A stretch of DNA of 64,000 nt, taken from Faecalibacillus intestinalis (GTDB lineage Bacteria; Bacillota_I; Bacilli_A; Erysipelotrichales; Coprobacillaceae). Every line of letters begins with the position of its first letter. Position 1 is the first letter of the stretch. The notes beneath the pieces were generated by a model, which worked only from the letters and a program-made list of their open reading frames with translations, was not told the DNA's origin and did not search any database. The stretch spans positions 199,062-263,061 of the forward strand of contig NZ_PYLQ01000002.1 of the NCBI RefSeq assembly GCF_003024685.1, read 5' to 3'. Positions 45,247 through 54,680 of this stretch are shown one piece after another. The position numbers and the translations under genes are program-made.

Positions 45247-46849
45247 ATACATTTTCAATGATTTCTAAAATTTGTTCGATATTCTTTTTTCCAAAAACGA
45301 CTTTTTGATCATTAATAACCATGCATGGTACTGACATGATTTGATATTGATCTTTAAGTTGTTTAAAGTGTTGAATATCATAGACCTCCGTTGTTATTTG
45401 TTTATTTAACGAAGCTATTCTTTGAGCTGAAGTAACGAGTTCTGGACACATCGTACAAGATAAAGAAACTATAATTTTTATATTAATCTCTTTATTTATT
45501 TTATCTATTCTTTCTAAATAAGTTTGTTCTATCTTTTGTCCTGGTCCTGCAACATTATAAATTCCTAGAATGAAAGAGGTGAATTCATGTCCACCAGGTA
45601 CACCATGGAAAGTTAAGCCACTCCATGTACCATCTTCTAAACAAATATTGACAGAAGGAATCTCTTGATTTGTTTTTTCTATAGCTATTTTTATTTTATC
45701 GGTTTGTAATGCTAATGCTTCCATATATCCTTTTAATTCATTGGATAACGTACTTTCATTGAGTAATAATTTAAGAATAATTGGATTTTCCATACGTGAA
45801 AAAACAGCTTGTAATTGTGAAAGCATGTGTTCATCAAGTAATGAATCGTTATTAACAGTTACCTGTTCTTCCTTTTTTACTGGAGGAATTTTTGGTATTA
45901 TTCCCGTTTTTTGATGCATTTTTTCAACATATTTTTCTAATGATGTGGCTGCTTTTGCACCATCACTTACCGCTGTAACGACTTGACGCAATTCTTTAAT
46001 ACAAACATCACCAGCTCCATAGATACCTTCTTTATTTGTTTTTTGATTTTGATCAGTAACGATATAACCAGATTCATTGAGTTCTACAATATCTTTTACA
46101 AGAGATGTATTCGGTTGATAACCCGCAAAGACAAAAACACCAAAAGTATCATTTTCATTTGCATGATATTCAATCACTTCATTTGTTTTTTTATTATGAT
46201 ACTTTAAAGATTCTAAATACGTATGACCACTGACTTCAAGTACTTCAACATTTGTATAAACAGTTATCTTTTCATGATTTTTTGCTAACGAAGCAATAGA
46301 AGAAGCACAACTAAAGTCATCTTCTCTTATTAAAATAGTGACATGTTTTGCATATCTGGTAAGAAAAACACTTTCTTCTGCAGCAGCATAGCCACCACCT
46401 ACAACAAATATTTCTTTTCCTTCAAAAAATGAACCATCACACGTTGCACAGTAGGCAATACCATGCCCTTTAAATTCTTCTTCACCAATAAAACCTGCTT
46501 TTCTTGGGTGAGCACCTGTCGCTATAACAATACCAAAACACTTAAATGTTCCTCTTGTCGTTTTTACTTGTTTAAAATCCCCATCATCTTCAATCTTTTG
46601 AACCTCAGCTAACACAAAATCAGCTCCAAAATCTTGAGCTTGTTGTCTCATTGATTCTGTCAATTCTTTTCCACTTGTTTTTAAAATACCAGGATAATTA
46701 ACAACATCAGATGTAATAGTAATTTGTCCACCAAATGTTTCTTTTTCAATAACAAGAACACGATTATTTGCTCTTGCTAAATAAAGAGCTGCAGTTAAAC
46801 CTGCAGGCCCTCCACCTATAACAATGGCATCATAAATTGTTTGTTCCAT
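45245..46849 (-). CDS. Thioredoxin-reductase-like flavoprotein with C-terminal AhpF-type Trx domains
   Basis: A 534-aa partner of AhpC. Residues 1-~305 are a thioredoxin reductase: FAD motif GGGPAGLTAALYLARA, active CATCDGSFF, NAD(P) motif VGGGYAAAEE and GAGDV. After a linker, residues ~345-534 carry two thioredoxin folds with the redox pair in SCTMCPELV and the cis-Pro loop SVPCMVIND. Classical AhpF has these Trx domains at the N-terminus; here the order is reversed. It would shuttle electrons to AhpC. It starts three bases after the ahpC stop, so the two genes are translated together. Confidence 0.9.
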   Translation of the reverse strand: MEQTIYDAIVIGGGPAGLTAALYLARANNRVLVIEKETFGGQITITSDVVNYPGILKTSGKELTESMRQQAQDFGADFVLAEVQKIEDDGDFKQVKTTRGTFKCFGIVIATGAHPRKAGFIGEEEFKGHGIAYCATCDGSFFEGKEIFVVGGGYAAAEESVFLTRYAKHVTILIREDDFSCASSIASLAKNHEKITVYTNVEVLEVSGHTYLESLKYHNKKTNEVIEYHANENDTFGVFVFAGYQPNTSLVKDIVELNESGYIVTDQNQKTNKEGIYGAGDVCIKELRQVVTAVSDGAKAATSLEKYVEKMHQKTGIIPKIPPVKKEEQVTVNNDSLLDEHMLSQLQAVFSRMENPIILKLLLNESTLSNELKGYMEALALQTDKIKIAIEKTNQEIPSVNICLEDGTWSGLTFHGVPGGHEFTSFILGIYNVAGPGQKIEQTYLERIDKINKEINIKIIVSLSCTMCPELVTSAQRIASLNKQITTEVYDIQHFKQLKDQYQIMSVPCMVINDQKVVFGKKNIEQILEIIENV

Positions 46850-46852
46850 AAA

Positions 46853-47416
46853 CTATAATTGTCCTACAAGATCTAAACTTGGTTTTAATGTTTCTTTACC
46901 TGGTTCCCATTTTGCTGGACATACTTCATCTCCATGAGTATAAACAAATTGGCAAGCTTGCACTTTTCTCAATAACTCGTCTGCATTACGACCAACATTA
47001 CCAGCATTGACTTCATAAGCCACAATTTTACCTTCAGGATTAACAACAAATGTACCTCTTTCAGCTAAACCGTCTTCTTCAATTAATACTTCAAAATCTT
47101 TTGATAAGGCATGAGTAGGATCTGCTAACATAGGGTATTCAATTTTAGAAATACGTTTTGAACTATCATGCCATGCTTTATGAACAAAATGAGTATCAGT
47201 AGATACTGAATAGATTTCACAATCTACTTTTTTAAATTCTTCATATTTGTTTGATAAATCTTCTAATTCAGTAGGGCAAACAAACGTAAAATCTGCTGGA
47301 TAAAAGAAAAATACACTCCATTTTCCTAAAATATCTTCTTTTTTAACTGTTTTAAATTCATCATTTTGAAATGCTTGAACTTCAAAATCATTTACTTCTT
47401 TATTAATTAATGACAT
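46853..47416 (-). CDS. ahpC: Alkyl hydroperoxide reductase AhpC (2-Cys peroxiredoxin)
   Basis: A 187-aa peroxiredoxin that reduces H2O2 and organic peroxides. The peroxidatic Cys is in FTFVCPTELEDLSNKYEEF (about residue 46) and the resolving Cys in GDEVCPAKWEPG (about residue 166). AGGAGG precedes the start. It is the first gene of an operon with the disulfide reductase, and a PerR-box-like palindrome lies about 80 bp upstream, in line with peroxide induction. Confidence 0.95.
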   Translation of the reverse strand: MSLINKEVNDFEVQAFQNDEFKTVKKEDILGKWSVFFFYPADFTFVCPTELEDLSNKYEEFKKVDCEIYSVSTDTHFVHKAWHDSSKRISKIEYPMLADPTHALSKDFEVLIEEDGLAERGTFVVNPEGKIVAYEVNAGNVGRNADELLRKVQACQFVYTHGDEVCPAKWEPGKETLKPSLDLVGQL

Positions 47417-47495
47417 ATAATCTCCTCCTTAGTTAGCTCTTGCTAACTTATGTGTTTATCATAACGCTAAAAACTAGAATCGTCAATATAAATAG

Positions 47496-47510
47496 TAATA
47501 ATTATTGTTA
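47496..47510 (-). promoter_or_regulatory. Candidate PerR box upstream of ahpC
   Basis: TAATAATTATTGTTA matches the 7-1-7 PerR consensus TTATAATNATTATAA at 11 of 14 positions. The region is very AT-rich, so chance matches are possible. Confidence 0.4.
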
Positions 47511-47558
47511 TTATTTATTAATACATATATATTATGTCCATTTATTGCAAAAATAAAA

Positions 47559-48062
47559 GAGACTGTAACGAAATAATTTTTAAGAAGTTAATTTCGTTTC
47601 GTTTGGCTTCTTTTTCTTTGTTTTTCGTATAAAAAAACATCTTCAGCTATTTTAGCGAGATGTAACCTGATTTTTATATACTTTTTATTTATTTGAAAGT
47701 ACATACTTTTTAGTTAAGAAGACCTTTTGATTGTGTTGATTTTTCTTTCTTCAATCTATATTTATGATATTTTCTCAAATTATAACCCAAATATACAACG
47801 AGAAATTCCATTTTTGTATTTTTCAATCCTCTTCTTGTGAAGTCTGTTCGTACGCTCAAAGGAATCACTACATCACTTCCTTTATCCTTATCATCACTGA
47901 CAACAACTTGTGGTTCATTACACTTAGCGGTAAATACCTGTGGTTGGTTTATCTAGTGCCATGCCCGGCACACTACAAAAAAAGACAATGTACATCAGTA
48001 TAATACTGGCAACATTGTCTTTTTTGCTGGACTTTATCAATATTTTATTTCGTTACAGCCTC
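47559..48062. mobile_element. Internally deleted IS1182-like element
   Basis: GAGACTGTAACGAAATAA at the left end and its near-exact complement at 48045-48062 (17 of 18) form terminal inverted repeats of a 504-bp element. Inside are a 3' fragment of a transposase and a terminator-like inverted repeat (ACAATGT arms, 48000 region). Without the body of the transposase it behaves like a MITE. The base adjoining the right end completes the stop codon of the neighbouring AEC gene. Confidence 0.75.
47710..47935 (-). pseudogene. C-terminal fragment of IS1182-type transposase
   Basis: About 75 codons including RTDFTRRGLKNTKMEFLVVY and LGYNLRKYHKYRLKK, matching the C-terminus of IS1182/IS5-like transposases, ending at TAA 47710-47712. 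The remainder of the enzyme is deleted, so it is inactive. Confidence 0.65.
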
Positions 48063-49006
48063 TAAAGAAGTCCCATTCCTTTTAAAATATAAAGCCACAT
48101 TGTTATAGAAAATCCACTAAAAATGGTTGTTAACATCACGACTGTGCTGGTAAGTATTCCTGTATGTCCCATGTTTTTAGCCATTACAAAGCATGAAACT
48201 GTAGTTGCTGATCCAAGCATTACAAGGATGGCTATGAGCTGTTCTCCTTGGAACCCTAAATAGATGGCAAGTGGTAGAAACATTGCACAGAAGCCAAATA
48301 ATTTAATGAATGAGGCACATAAAGCAGGTTTTAAATCCCCAAGGGCTTCTTTATAATTAAAAGTTGCTCCCATTGCCATAAGTCCTAGAGGTGTCGCTAC
48401 ATTTCCAATCGAAGTCACGGTCTTATCTAACATCGTTGGCATTGGTAAATGAAGTAAGGACCATAAAATACCAACAACGATACCAATAAGTATTGGGTTT
48501 GTTAAAATTCCTTTGATTGTTTTAAGCCAAACTTCTTTACTTAATCCTTTTCTTTCTGGTGAAAAGAAAGAAAGGACGACAACGGCCATAATATTATATA
48601 AAGGGACACTCCCAATAATCATTAAAGGCGCCATGGTTGCTTTTCCATAGACGTTTTGAATCAAGGCAATACCGAGTAAAGCTGCCGAACTACGATAACT
48701 TGCTTGAATAAATTCCCCTTGATTTTGTTTATTCTTTAATAAAAAAGAAAGTAAAGTAACAATTAAAATACTTAAAATTGTAATGAAAAAACAAAATAGA
48801 ACAAACTTCGTATCCCAAATTGTCTTAAAATCTAAAGTTGCTAGATCTTTAAATAATAAGACAGGTAAAGGAATTAAAAATACAAACTTATTCATCTTTG
48901 ATGCAAAAACATCATCAATAATATCTATCTTCTTAAAAAACATTCCTAATATGATCATCGCAAAAACAGGCACGGTCGCATTTAAACTAAAAATTAAATT
49001 TTCCAT
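48062..49006 (-). CDS. AEC-family auxin efflux carrier-like transporter
   Basis: A 314-aa membrane protein with about ten hydrophobic segments, starting with FSLNATVPVFAMIILGMFFK and containing GIALIQNVYG and LGSATTVSCFVMAKNMG, typical of AEC permeases that export organic acids such as malate or malonate. Substrate unknown. Its C-terminus WLYILKGMGLL looks complete, yet the last base of its TAG stop is the first base of the IS1182-like remnant, so the original 3' end was replaced there. Confidence 0.85.
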   Translation of the reverse strand: MENLIFSLNATVPVFAMIILGMFFKKIDIIDDVFASKMNKFVFLIPLPVLLFKDLATLDFKTIWDTKFVLFCFFITILSILIVTLLSFLLKNKQNQGEFIQASYRSSAALLGIALIQNVYGKATMAPLMIIGSVPLYNIMAVVVLSFFSPERKGLSKEVWLKTIKGILTNPILIGIVVGILWSLLHLPMPTMLDKTVTSIGNVATPLGLMAMGATFNYKEALGDLKPALCASFIKLFGFCAMFLPLAIYLGFQGEQLIAILVMLGSATTVSCFVMAKNMGHTGILTSTVVMLTTIFSGFSITMWLYILKGMGLL

Positions 49007-49024
49007 TATTTCCTCCCTAAAGAA

Positions 49025-49043
49025 AAAACCGCATTCGCGGCTT
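49025..49043 (-). terminator. Terminator of the rpmH-rnpA-yidC-jag operon
   Basis: On the minus strand, CCGC/GCGG stem with GAAT loop followed by six T, directly after the jag stop. Confidence 0.75.
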
Positions 49044-49641
49044 AATCTACATATGAGATTGTCATATATCTATTTTTTCCTTCACCTTTAGATTCAGTCT
49101 TTAAATGATCCATCTTTGCAATTTCTTGATGCATCACTTTTCTTTCATCTGCAGGCATAGGATCCAATTTTAAATCAGCTTTTGTTCTTAATACTGTTTT
49201 ACCAAAACGTCTTGCCATACTTGCAACTTTTTTATAACGTTCTTCTTTATAACCATTGATATCAACACTTACTTCTAAACGTTTTTTAAATGTTGTACTC
49301 ACAGCATTTTTCACAATTAAGTTAATAGCTCTTAAAATAACTCCAGCTTTACCAATCAAAATAGAATTATTACTTGTATTAATATTACAATAAATTCTTC
49401 CATCTTGAACATAAGAAATTGTTTCAACTTCAAATTCCATATCAGTTAAAATCTTTCTAATAAAGCTTTCAATATATTCTTGAACCATTTCTACTGTCCA
49501 ACAAGAAATTTCAGCTTTCTTACTAAATAAACCTTTAGTTTCTAAAGTAACTTCATAATTTAATTGATCAACTGTAACACCTAAATCAAGGCATGCTTTA
49601 TTAACAGCATCTTCAACTGTTTTTGCAGTATATGTTTTCAT
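49042..49641 (-). CDS. jag: RNA-binding protein Jag/KhpB
   Basis: A 199-aa RNA-binding protein affecting cell elongation and division in Gram-positives. Domains in order: N-terminal Jag_N (MKTYTAKTVEDAVNKACLDL with GLFSKKAE), a KH domain (about 75-145, with SILIGKAGVILRAINLIVK) and an R3H domain (ADLKLDPMPADERKVMHQEI). It is last in the rpmH-rnpA-yidC-jag unit, the usual order. A GAGG-type site precedes the ATG. Confidence 0.93.
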   Translation of the reverse strand: MKTYTAKTVEDAVNKACLDLGVTVDQLNYEVTLETKGLFSKKAEISCWTVEMVQEYIESFIRKILTDMEFEVETISYVQDGRIYCNINTSNNSILIGKAGVILRAINLIVKNAVSTTFKKRLEVSVDINGYKEERYKKVASMARRFGKTVLRTKADLKLDPMPADERKVMHQEIAKMDHLKTESKGEGKNRYMTISYVD

Positions 49642-49651
49642 ATTTATACCT

Positions 49652-50566
49652 CTATTTATTCTTATTTTGTCTCTTTGTTAAATAATTTGTATTTGCTTGA
49701 TCAACTTCTTTTTGTGCTTTTTCAACATGGTAAATATAAATATACCATGTTCTAACAATTGTAATAATGTTTGTTGTCATCCAATAAAGTGACATTGCTG
49801 CAGGCATAATTGCTGCAAAGTAAATGATAAATAATGTCATGAAATTATTCATCATGTTCATTGATTGCATTTGTGATGTTTCTCTATATTTTGGATTTCT
49901 TTTTGACATGATTGTGTTGATTTTCATCGCAAAATATTGAGTTAAAGCAACAATGGCAAGTAATACAATATAAGCTATTTCAAACTTAAATACGTGATCA
50001 ATAGGTTTAGCACCTAAGTTGATTCCAAACATATTTGTTTGATATAAAATTTCAATACGTTGAACCGCTTGCCACATTGCAAACATAATAGGTAATGTTA
50101 AGAATGTTGTAAACGAAGCCAACATACTAATATCATTTTTCTTATATAAAGCTTGAATTTCAGCAGACATTCTCATTTGAGAAGTTTGATCTTTTCTTCC
50201 TTTATATTTATTTTGAATTCTTTCCATTTCTGGTTGAATCAATTGCATCTTTTGTTGAGAAACAGTTGATTTAATCATAATTGGTAAAATAATGATATTA
50301 ATTAAAATAGTAATTAAGATAACACCTAAAGCAATATTATTTAATAAAACGTCTCCTAAATAAATAATACTCTTTGAAATAGGGATAACTAATAAGAAAT
50401 CAAAAATCCCTGATTTCATAGTCCAAGGTGTATTTAAGTTAATTGCTCTTTTCGCAATTAATTTACCACTTGAATCTAAGTTTGCTGTACATCCAGTTAA
50501 GGCTACAACAAATAAAACTAAACAAATAATTTTTAAATATTTTTTAGTTTTGTTATCTAAGATCAT
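49652..50566 (-). CDS. yidC: Membrane protein insertase YidC/OxaA
   Basis: A 304-aa lipoprotein insertase. It begins with a lipoprotein signal ending LTGCTANLDSSG (lipobox LTGC, Cys at about 26), then the conserved core with GVILITILINIIILPIMIKS, KMQLIQPEMERIQNKYKGR, and MPAAMSLYWMTTNI. It inserts small membrane proteins with or without Sec. Overlaps rnpA by four bases and precedes jag. Confidence 0.95.
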   Translation of the reverse strand: MILDNKTKKYLKIICLVLFVVALTGCTANLDSSGKLIAKRAINLNTPWTMKSGIFDFLLVIPISKSIIYLGDVLLNNIALGVILITILINIIILPIMIKSTVSQQKMQLIQPEMERIQNKYKGRKDQTSQMRMSAEIQALYKKNDISMLASFTTFLTLPIMFAMWQAVQRIEILYQTNMFGINLGAKPIDHVFKFEIAYIVLLAIVALTQYFAMKINTIMSKRNPKYRETSQMQSMNMMNNFMTLFIIYFAAIMPAAMSLYWMTTNIITIVRTWYIYIYHVEKAQKEVDQANTNYLTKRQNKNK

Positions 50567-50904
50567 TTGCTGATCTCCTTTCTCTTCACTTTTTTATACA
50601 AGTACTCTAATTCTTTTTTATTTTCTATATATGTATGATTTAAGAAATTTTTTCTTACAATTACAATATAGTCAACTTCTTCATCAAAATGAAAACATTC
50701 TTGAATCATCATACGTAACTGTCTTTTTATTTTATTTCTAGTAACAGCGTTTCCTAATTTTTTGCTTACCGAAATACCAACACGTCCATGCCCAATTTGA
50801 TTTTCATCTTTATAAATAATAAAACAAGAATTCGCAAAACTCTTTTTTCTAGCAATAATCTTGCTAAAATCTTCATTTCTTTTTACTCTAAATTCTTTTT
50901 TCAT
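50563..50904 (-). CDS. rnpA: Ribonuclease P protein component
   Basis: A 113-aa protein subunit of RNase P, which matures tRNA 5' ends. The signature is GRVGISVSKKLGNAVTRNKI (RNR-type motif) near residue 40-60, preceded by RNEDFSKIIARKKSF. Located directly after rpmH on the minus strand with a hairpin between, and overlapping yidC. Confidence 0.95.
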   Translation of the reverse strand: MKKEFRVKRNEDFSKIIARKKSFANSCFIIYKDENQIGHGRVGISVSKKLGNAVTRNKIKRQLRMMIQECFHFDEEVDYIVIVRKNFLNHTYIENKKELEYLYKKVKRKEISK

Positions 50905-50917
50905 AAAATTTTAGAAA

Positions 50918-50942
50918 AAAATCCACCGAAAAAGTGGATTTT
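50918..50942 (-). terminator. Attenuator hairpin between rpmH and rnpA
   Basis: AAAATCCAC/GTGGATTTT stem with 7-nt loop and T run on the minus strand. It would lower rnpA relative to rpmH expression, as ribosomal protein is needed in excess. Confidence 0.7.
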
Positions 50943-50945
50943 ACA

Positions 50946-51080
50946 TTAAGCAGTTAATACTTTTCTTCCTCTTTTACGGCGACGTGCGATTACTTTTCTT
51001 CCTCCAACAGTTGCCATTCTAGCTCTAAAACCATGAGTTTTTGCTCTTTTTCTTTTATTTGGTTGATATGTTCTTTTCAT
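50946..51080 (-). CDS. rpmH: Ribosomal protein bL34
   Basis: A 44-aa highly basic protein, [18 protein letters not shown] and then [12 protein letters not shown] to KVLTA, an unmistakable bL34. GGAGG precedes the ATG. It is the first gene left of oriC, as in most Firmicutes. Confidence 0.97.
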   Translation of the reverse strand: MKRTYQPNKRKRAKTHGFRARMATVGGRKVIARRRKRGRKVLTA

Positions 51081-52095
51081 ATTTTACACCTCCAAAATTT
51101 TTATCTTTTTATACAAATAACATATGCTCCTATATCTTATAGGAATTATTGTGACAAGTCAATTCTAAATTCTATATTTCTACTCTTAAATTCATTATTT
51201 TTAATGATGACAAATAATAAGAATAACAATATCTAATGATTATTTGCACATTTTTTTGTGAACTTTTTTAATTTAGAAAAATTCTCTTTATTGTGAATTT
51301 AAATTTATTATTCACATCTTGTGATATATCGAAATAGATAGAAAATTGTATAAAAATAATTACTTTTATCAAAAAAAGTAACATCACTAAGCATAACTCT
51401 TATTAAATGCACATTATTTGTGAACATTTTTCAATCAAGTACGTACGACAACATGTAAATTTCTTTAAAACTCATAAAAAACTTATTCACATTTTCCTCC
51501 AACTCCTTATAAATCCTTGTTTTTCCCCTAAAATCAAGTGTGCACTTCTAAGTATTTACGTACTTTTGTATCAATATTTATACAATATATTCAAAATAAT
51601 CACTAATCTAATGTGAATAAACTCTTTATTTTAGATATTCACATCCTAAAGTGAATATTATTTCATCTTAACCTTTATTTTACAATTCTTCTATTTTTCT
51701 AGGAAAAATCGCAATTTTTCTTAAAATTCACATTGTGAATATTCATTTTTTGTTAAATTTTATATTTCGACAAGTTTTGCACATGCTTATTCACGTGGTG
51801 AACTGAGTTATTCATATGTGTGAATTAGTAAAAAATGCATTGATATCAGCGTATTTTTTATTGTGAACACCTATGTGCACATTGTTTTTTATTCTATACA
51901 ATATGCACTAAGTTCACATTTAATAAAATTCATAGCGAAAAATGAAGTTGTGAATAATGTGAATAAGTACTCTAAATGATTGATATTTCACACTTTTTTT
52001 GTGAATAAAATTGTGAAGCTATTGTGCAGACAGTATTTTTCCTTTAAAAGAGTTCACATCTTTTATATAATTGAGTCGAAAGGGAGTTGAAAATT
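51081..52095. other. Chromosomal replication origin (oriC) region
   Basis: A 1-kb AT-rich intergenic region between rpmH and dnaA with many DnaA boxes. Perfect TTATTCACA (or complement) occurs at 51308-51316, 51483-51491, 51612-51620, 51949-51957, 51958-51966 and 52000-52008, with several one-mismatch copies (for example near 51634, 51734 and 51787). The two at 51949-51966 abut directly. All carry T, not C, at the fifth position. The AT-rich stretches 51240-51420 and 51640-51780 are candidate unwinding sites. Promoters of rpmH and dnaA must also lie here. No gene is supported within it. Confidence 0.9.
51949..51966 (+). promoter_or_regulatory. Tandem pair of directly abutting DnaA boxes
   Basis: TGTGAATAA twice without spacer, 130 bp before the dnaA start. 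Close tandem boxes favour cooperative DnaA binding and may autoregulate dnaA. Confidence 0.75.
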
Positions 52096-53427
52096 GTGCA
52101 AGATTTAAACAAAATCTGGTCATCTTGTGTAGAAACTTTAGAAAAAAATAAAATAGTTGATGATAAGATCATCTTGGACTCACTATTTAAACCTGCAACT
52201 CTAGAAGAAATTGAAGATAATCAAGTTATTATCACCACTGAATTAAAATGGAATATTGATGCTATTTTAGAAAAACGAGCAGAAATAGAATCTATTCTTT
52301 CTAATTCTTTTTCTAAACCAATAAAAATCAAAGTATTAGAAGTAGAAGAATATAAAAAATCTAAACAAAAAAAGGTTCCTAAAATCGATAGTCATCTTCA
52401 TCCTGATATGACATTTGCTAATTTTATCGTAGGAAATTCAAACCGTATGGCACAAAATGCTGCTTTACTTGTATCAACTAAACCTGGTATGAACTTTAAT
52501 CCTTTATTTTTATATAGTCATCCAGGGCTTGGAAAAACACATTTATTAAATGCTATTGGAAATAAAGCAAAAGAAACAAATCCTAATTTATTAGTAAGAT
52601 ATATTACTTCTAAGGATTTTGTGGATGAAATTATTAATTCTATAAAAACAAATACAACAGATGAGATTTATAGTTATTATAGAAATCTTGATATTTTATT
52701 AATTGATGATATTCAATTTTTATTTGGAAAAGAAAAAAGTAGTGAGATGTTCTTCCATATATTTAATGAAATCATTAATAACAATCATCAAATTGTTATT
52801 ACAAGTGATAAAATGCCTGATGAACTTCAAGGAATTGAAGAACGTTTAATTAGTCGTTTTAAATCAGGTCTATCTTTTGGAATAGATCCACCTGAATTTG
52901 AAACAGCAAAGGCAATTTTAGAGAAGAAAATAGAAAATCTAGGTAATACAGATTTAGTTATTACAGATGATGTTTTAGACTTCATGGTTATGAATTATTG
53001 TAATGATATTCGTTCTTTAGAAGGTCAATTAAAACGACTATTCTTCTGTAGTATCATGGAATCAACTAATTACATAGATATGAATTTTGCATCTGAAGTC
53101 TTTAAAGATCAAAAAACTATAAAAAAAGCACAAGAACCACTAACAAAAGAATTCATTTTAAAAACAACTGCTGAATTCTATTATTTAACCATTAGTCAAA
53201 TTATTTCTAAAAATAGAACGAGAAACTTGGTAACACCTCGTGAAATATGTATGTATTTAATGAGGGAACTTTTGGATATTACTTTTAGTGAAATTGGAAC
53301 AACTTTTTCCAATCGAGACCATTCTACAGTTATGAAAGCTTGTAAAAGAGTAGAAACAAAAATCAAAAAAGATCCAGATTATAAACTCGCTGTAGATAAG
53401 CTTAAACAAAAGTTAGGCACAATGTAG
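52096..53427 (+). CDS. dnaA: Chromosomal replication initiator DnaA
   Basis: A 443-aa initiator. The AAA+ core has Walker A SHPGLGKTHLLNAIG and Walker B LLIDDIQFLFGK; sensor/arginine-finger region ERLISRFKSGLSFGI; the C-terminal domain IV helix-turn-helix with SNRDHSTVMKACKRV. GTG 52096 is chosen because AAAGGGAG lies nine bases upstream; a TTG at 52087 abuts that site. Domain I (residues 1-80) is diverged. First gene of the replication operon, transcribed away from oriC. Confidence 0.97.
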   Translation: MQDLNKIWSSCVETLEKNKIVDDKIILDSLFKPATLEEIEDNQVIITTELKWNIDAILEKRAEIESILSNSFSKPIKIKVLEVEEYKKSKQKKVPKIDSHLHPDMTFANFIVGNSNRMAQNAALLVSTKPGMNFNPLFLYSHPGLGKTHLLNAIGNKAKETNPNLLVRYITSKDFVDEIINSIKTNTTDEIYSYYRNLDILLIDDIQFLFGKEKSSEMFFHIFNEIINNNHQIVITSDKMPDELQGIEERLISRFKSGLSFGIDPPEFETAKAILEKKIENLGNTDLVITDDVLDFMVMNYCNDIRSLEGQLKRLFFCSIMESTNYIDMNFASEVFKDQKTIKKAQEPLTKEFILKTTAEFYYLTISQIISKNRTRNLVTPREICMYLMRELLDITFSEIGTTFSNRDHSTVMKACKRVETKIKKDPDYKLAVDKLKQKLGTM

Positions 53428-53499
53428 TGACTAATATCAACAATATGTGCACATTGATATTCATATAAAAAACATTGATAAAATCAACATATTTTACAT

Positions 53500-53508
53500 T
53501 TATTCACA
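53500..53508. promoter_or_regulatory. DnaA box in the dnaA-dnaN gap
   Basis: Perfect TTATTCACA in the 143-bp spacer between dnaA and dnaN, with a TGTTCACAT-like copy next to it. A second box cluster here would make the origin bipartite as in Bacillus, though only one perfect box is present. Confidence 0.6.
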
Positions 53509-53570
53509 TTGTTCACATGCTAATAGTAATAATGACTTATTTTTAAATATATAAATAACAGGAGGCAAAT

Positions 53571-54680
53571 ATGCATTTTAGAATTAAAAGAATAAAATTA
53601 TTAAACGCACTTGCTAAAGCAACAAGAGCTGTATCTGTTCGTAGTCCTTTACCTGTTTTAACAGGTATTAAATTTGATTTACAAGCTCATCAACTTATCT
53701 TAACAGGAAGTGATAGTGATATCACTATTCAAACAATTATTGATGAAGATGATGATTTAGTAATCCTTAAAGAAGGAGCAGTTGTTTTAAATAGTCGTTA
53801 TATCTTTGATATTGTAAGAAAGATCAATAGTGACGATATTGAAATTGAAATTATTGATGGTTTACTTACTCGTATTAAAGGAAGTCAAATTGAATACAGC
53901 TTAAATGGTACTGATGCTATTGAATATCCACGTATTGATTTAAGTAAAACAGGAACTCATTTTATAATGAATGCTCTTGTATTAAAAGATATTATTGGAG
54001 AAACAAAGTTTGCTGCTAGTGATAAAGAAACAAGACCTATTTTAACTGGTATCAATTTTAAAGCACATGATCATGTTTTAGAAGTTGTTGCTACTGATAG
54101 TTATCGTTTAGCTAAAAAGATTATTTCTATTGATGAAGATGTGACTTTTAATATTACGATTCCTAAATTAAGTTTAGATGAAATTAGTAAGATTATTGAA
54201 AAAGATGAACTTATTGAATTATATGTATCTGAACGTAAAGTATTATTTGTGTTTGATAAAAATATTATTCAAACACGTTTGATTGATGGATCTTATCCTG
54301 ATACAGCTCGATTGATTCCTTTAGAATTTGATTATGAATTAGATATTAATAGAGCTGATTTATTAAATGCGATTGACCGTGTTTCATTATTATTAAATGA
54401 ACAAAATAATATTGTGAAATTAGATATGTCTAATGAACAAGTTATTTTATCTTCATATCAACAAGAAATTGGTTCAGTAGAAGAAAATTTAGCTTCTTCT
54501 TTCTATAAAGGAGAACCACTTACTATTTCATTTAGTTGTAAATATGCAAGTGATGCTATTAAATCATTTAGTGGTGATAAAATAAAAATATTATTCACTG
54601 GAGAAATGAAACCATTCATCGTTAAAGATTTTGATTCTGATGAATTATTACAACTTGTTTTACCAGTTAGAACATATTAA
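53571..54680 (+). CDS. dnaN: DNA polymerase III beta sliding clamp
   Basis: A 369-aa ring-forming processivity clamp with three similar domains. Seen: LLNALAKATRAVSVRSPLPV, SRYIFDIVRKI, ATDSYRLAKKII, and the C-terminal LVLPVRTY that fits the M-P-x-R-type clamp end. AGGAGG precedes the ATG. Second gene of the dnaA operon; a hairpin overlaps its stop. Confidence 0.97.
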   Translation: MHFRIKRIKLLNALAKATRAVSVRSPLPVLTGIKFDLQAHQLILTGSDSDITIQTIIDEDDDLVILKEGAVVLNSRYIFDIVRKINSDDIEIEIIDGLLTRIKGSQIEYSLNGTDAIEYPRIDLSKTGTHFIMNALVLKDIIGETKFAASDKETRPILTGINFKAHDHVLEVVATDSYRLAKKIISIDEDVTFNITIPKLSLDEISKIIEKDELIELYVSERKVLFVFDKNIIQTRLIDGSYPDTARLIPLEFDYELDINRADLLNAIDRVSLLLNEQNNIVKLDMSNEQVILSSYQQEIGSVEENLASSFYKGEPLTISFSCKYASDAIKSFSGDKIKILFTGEMKPFIVKDFDSDELLQLVLPVRTY

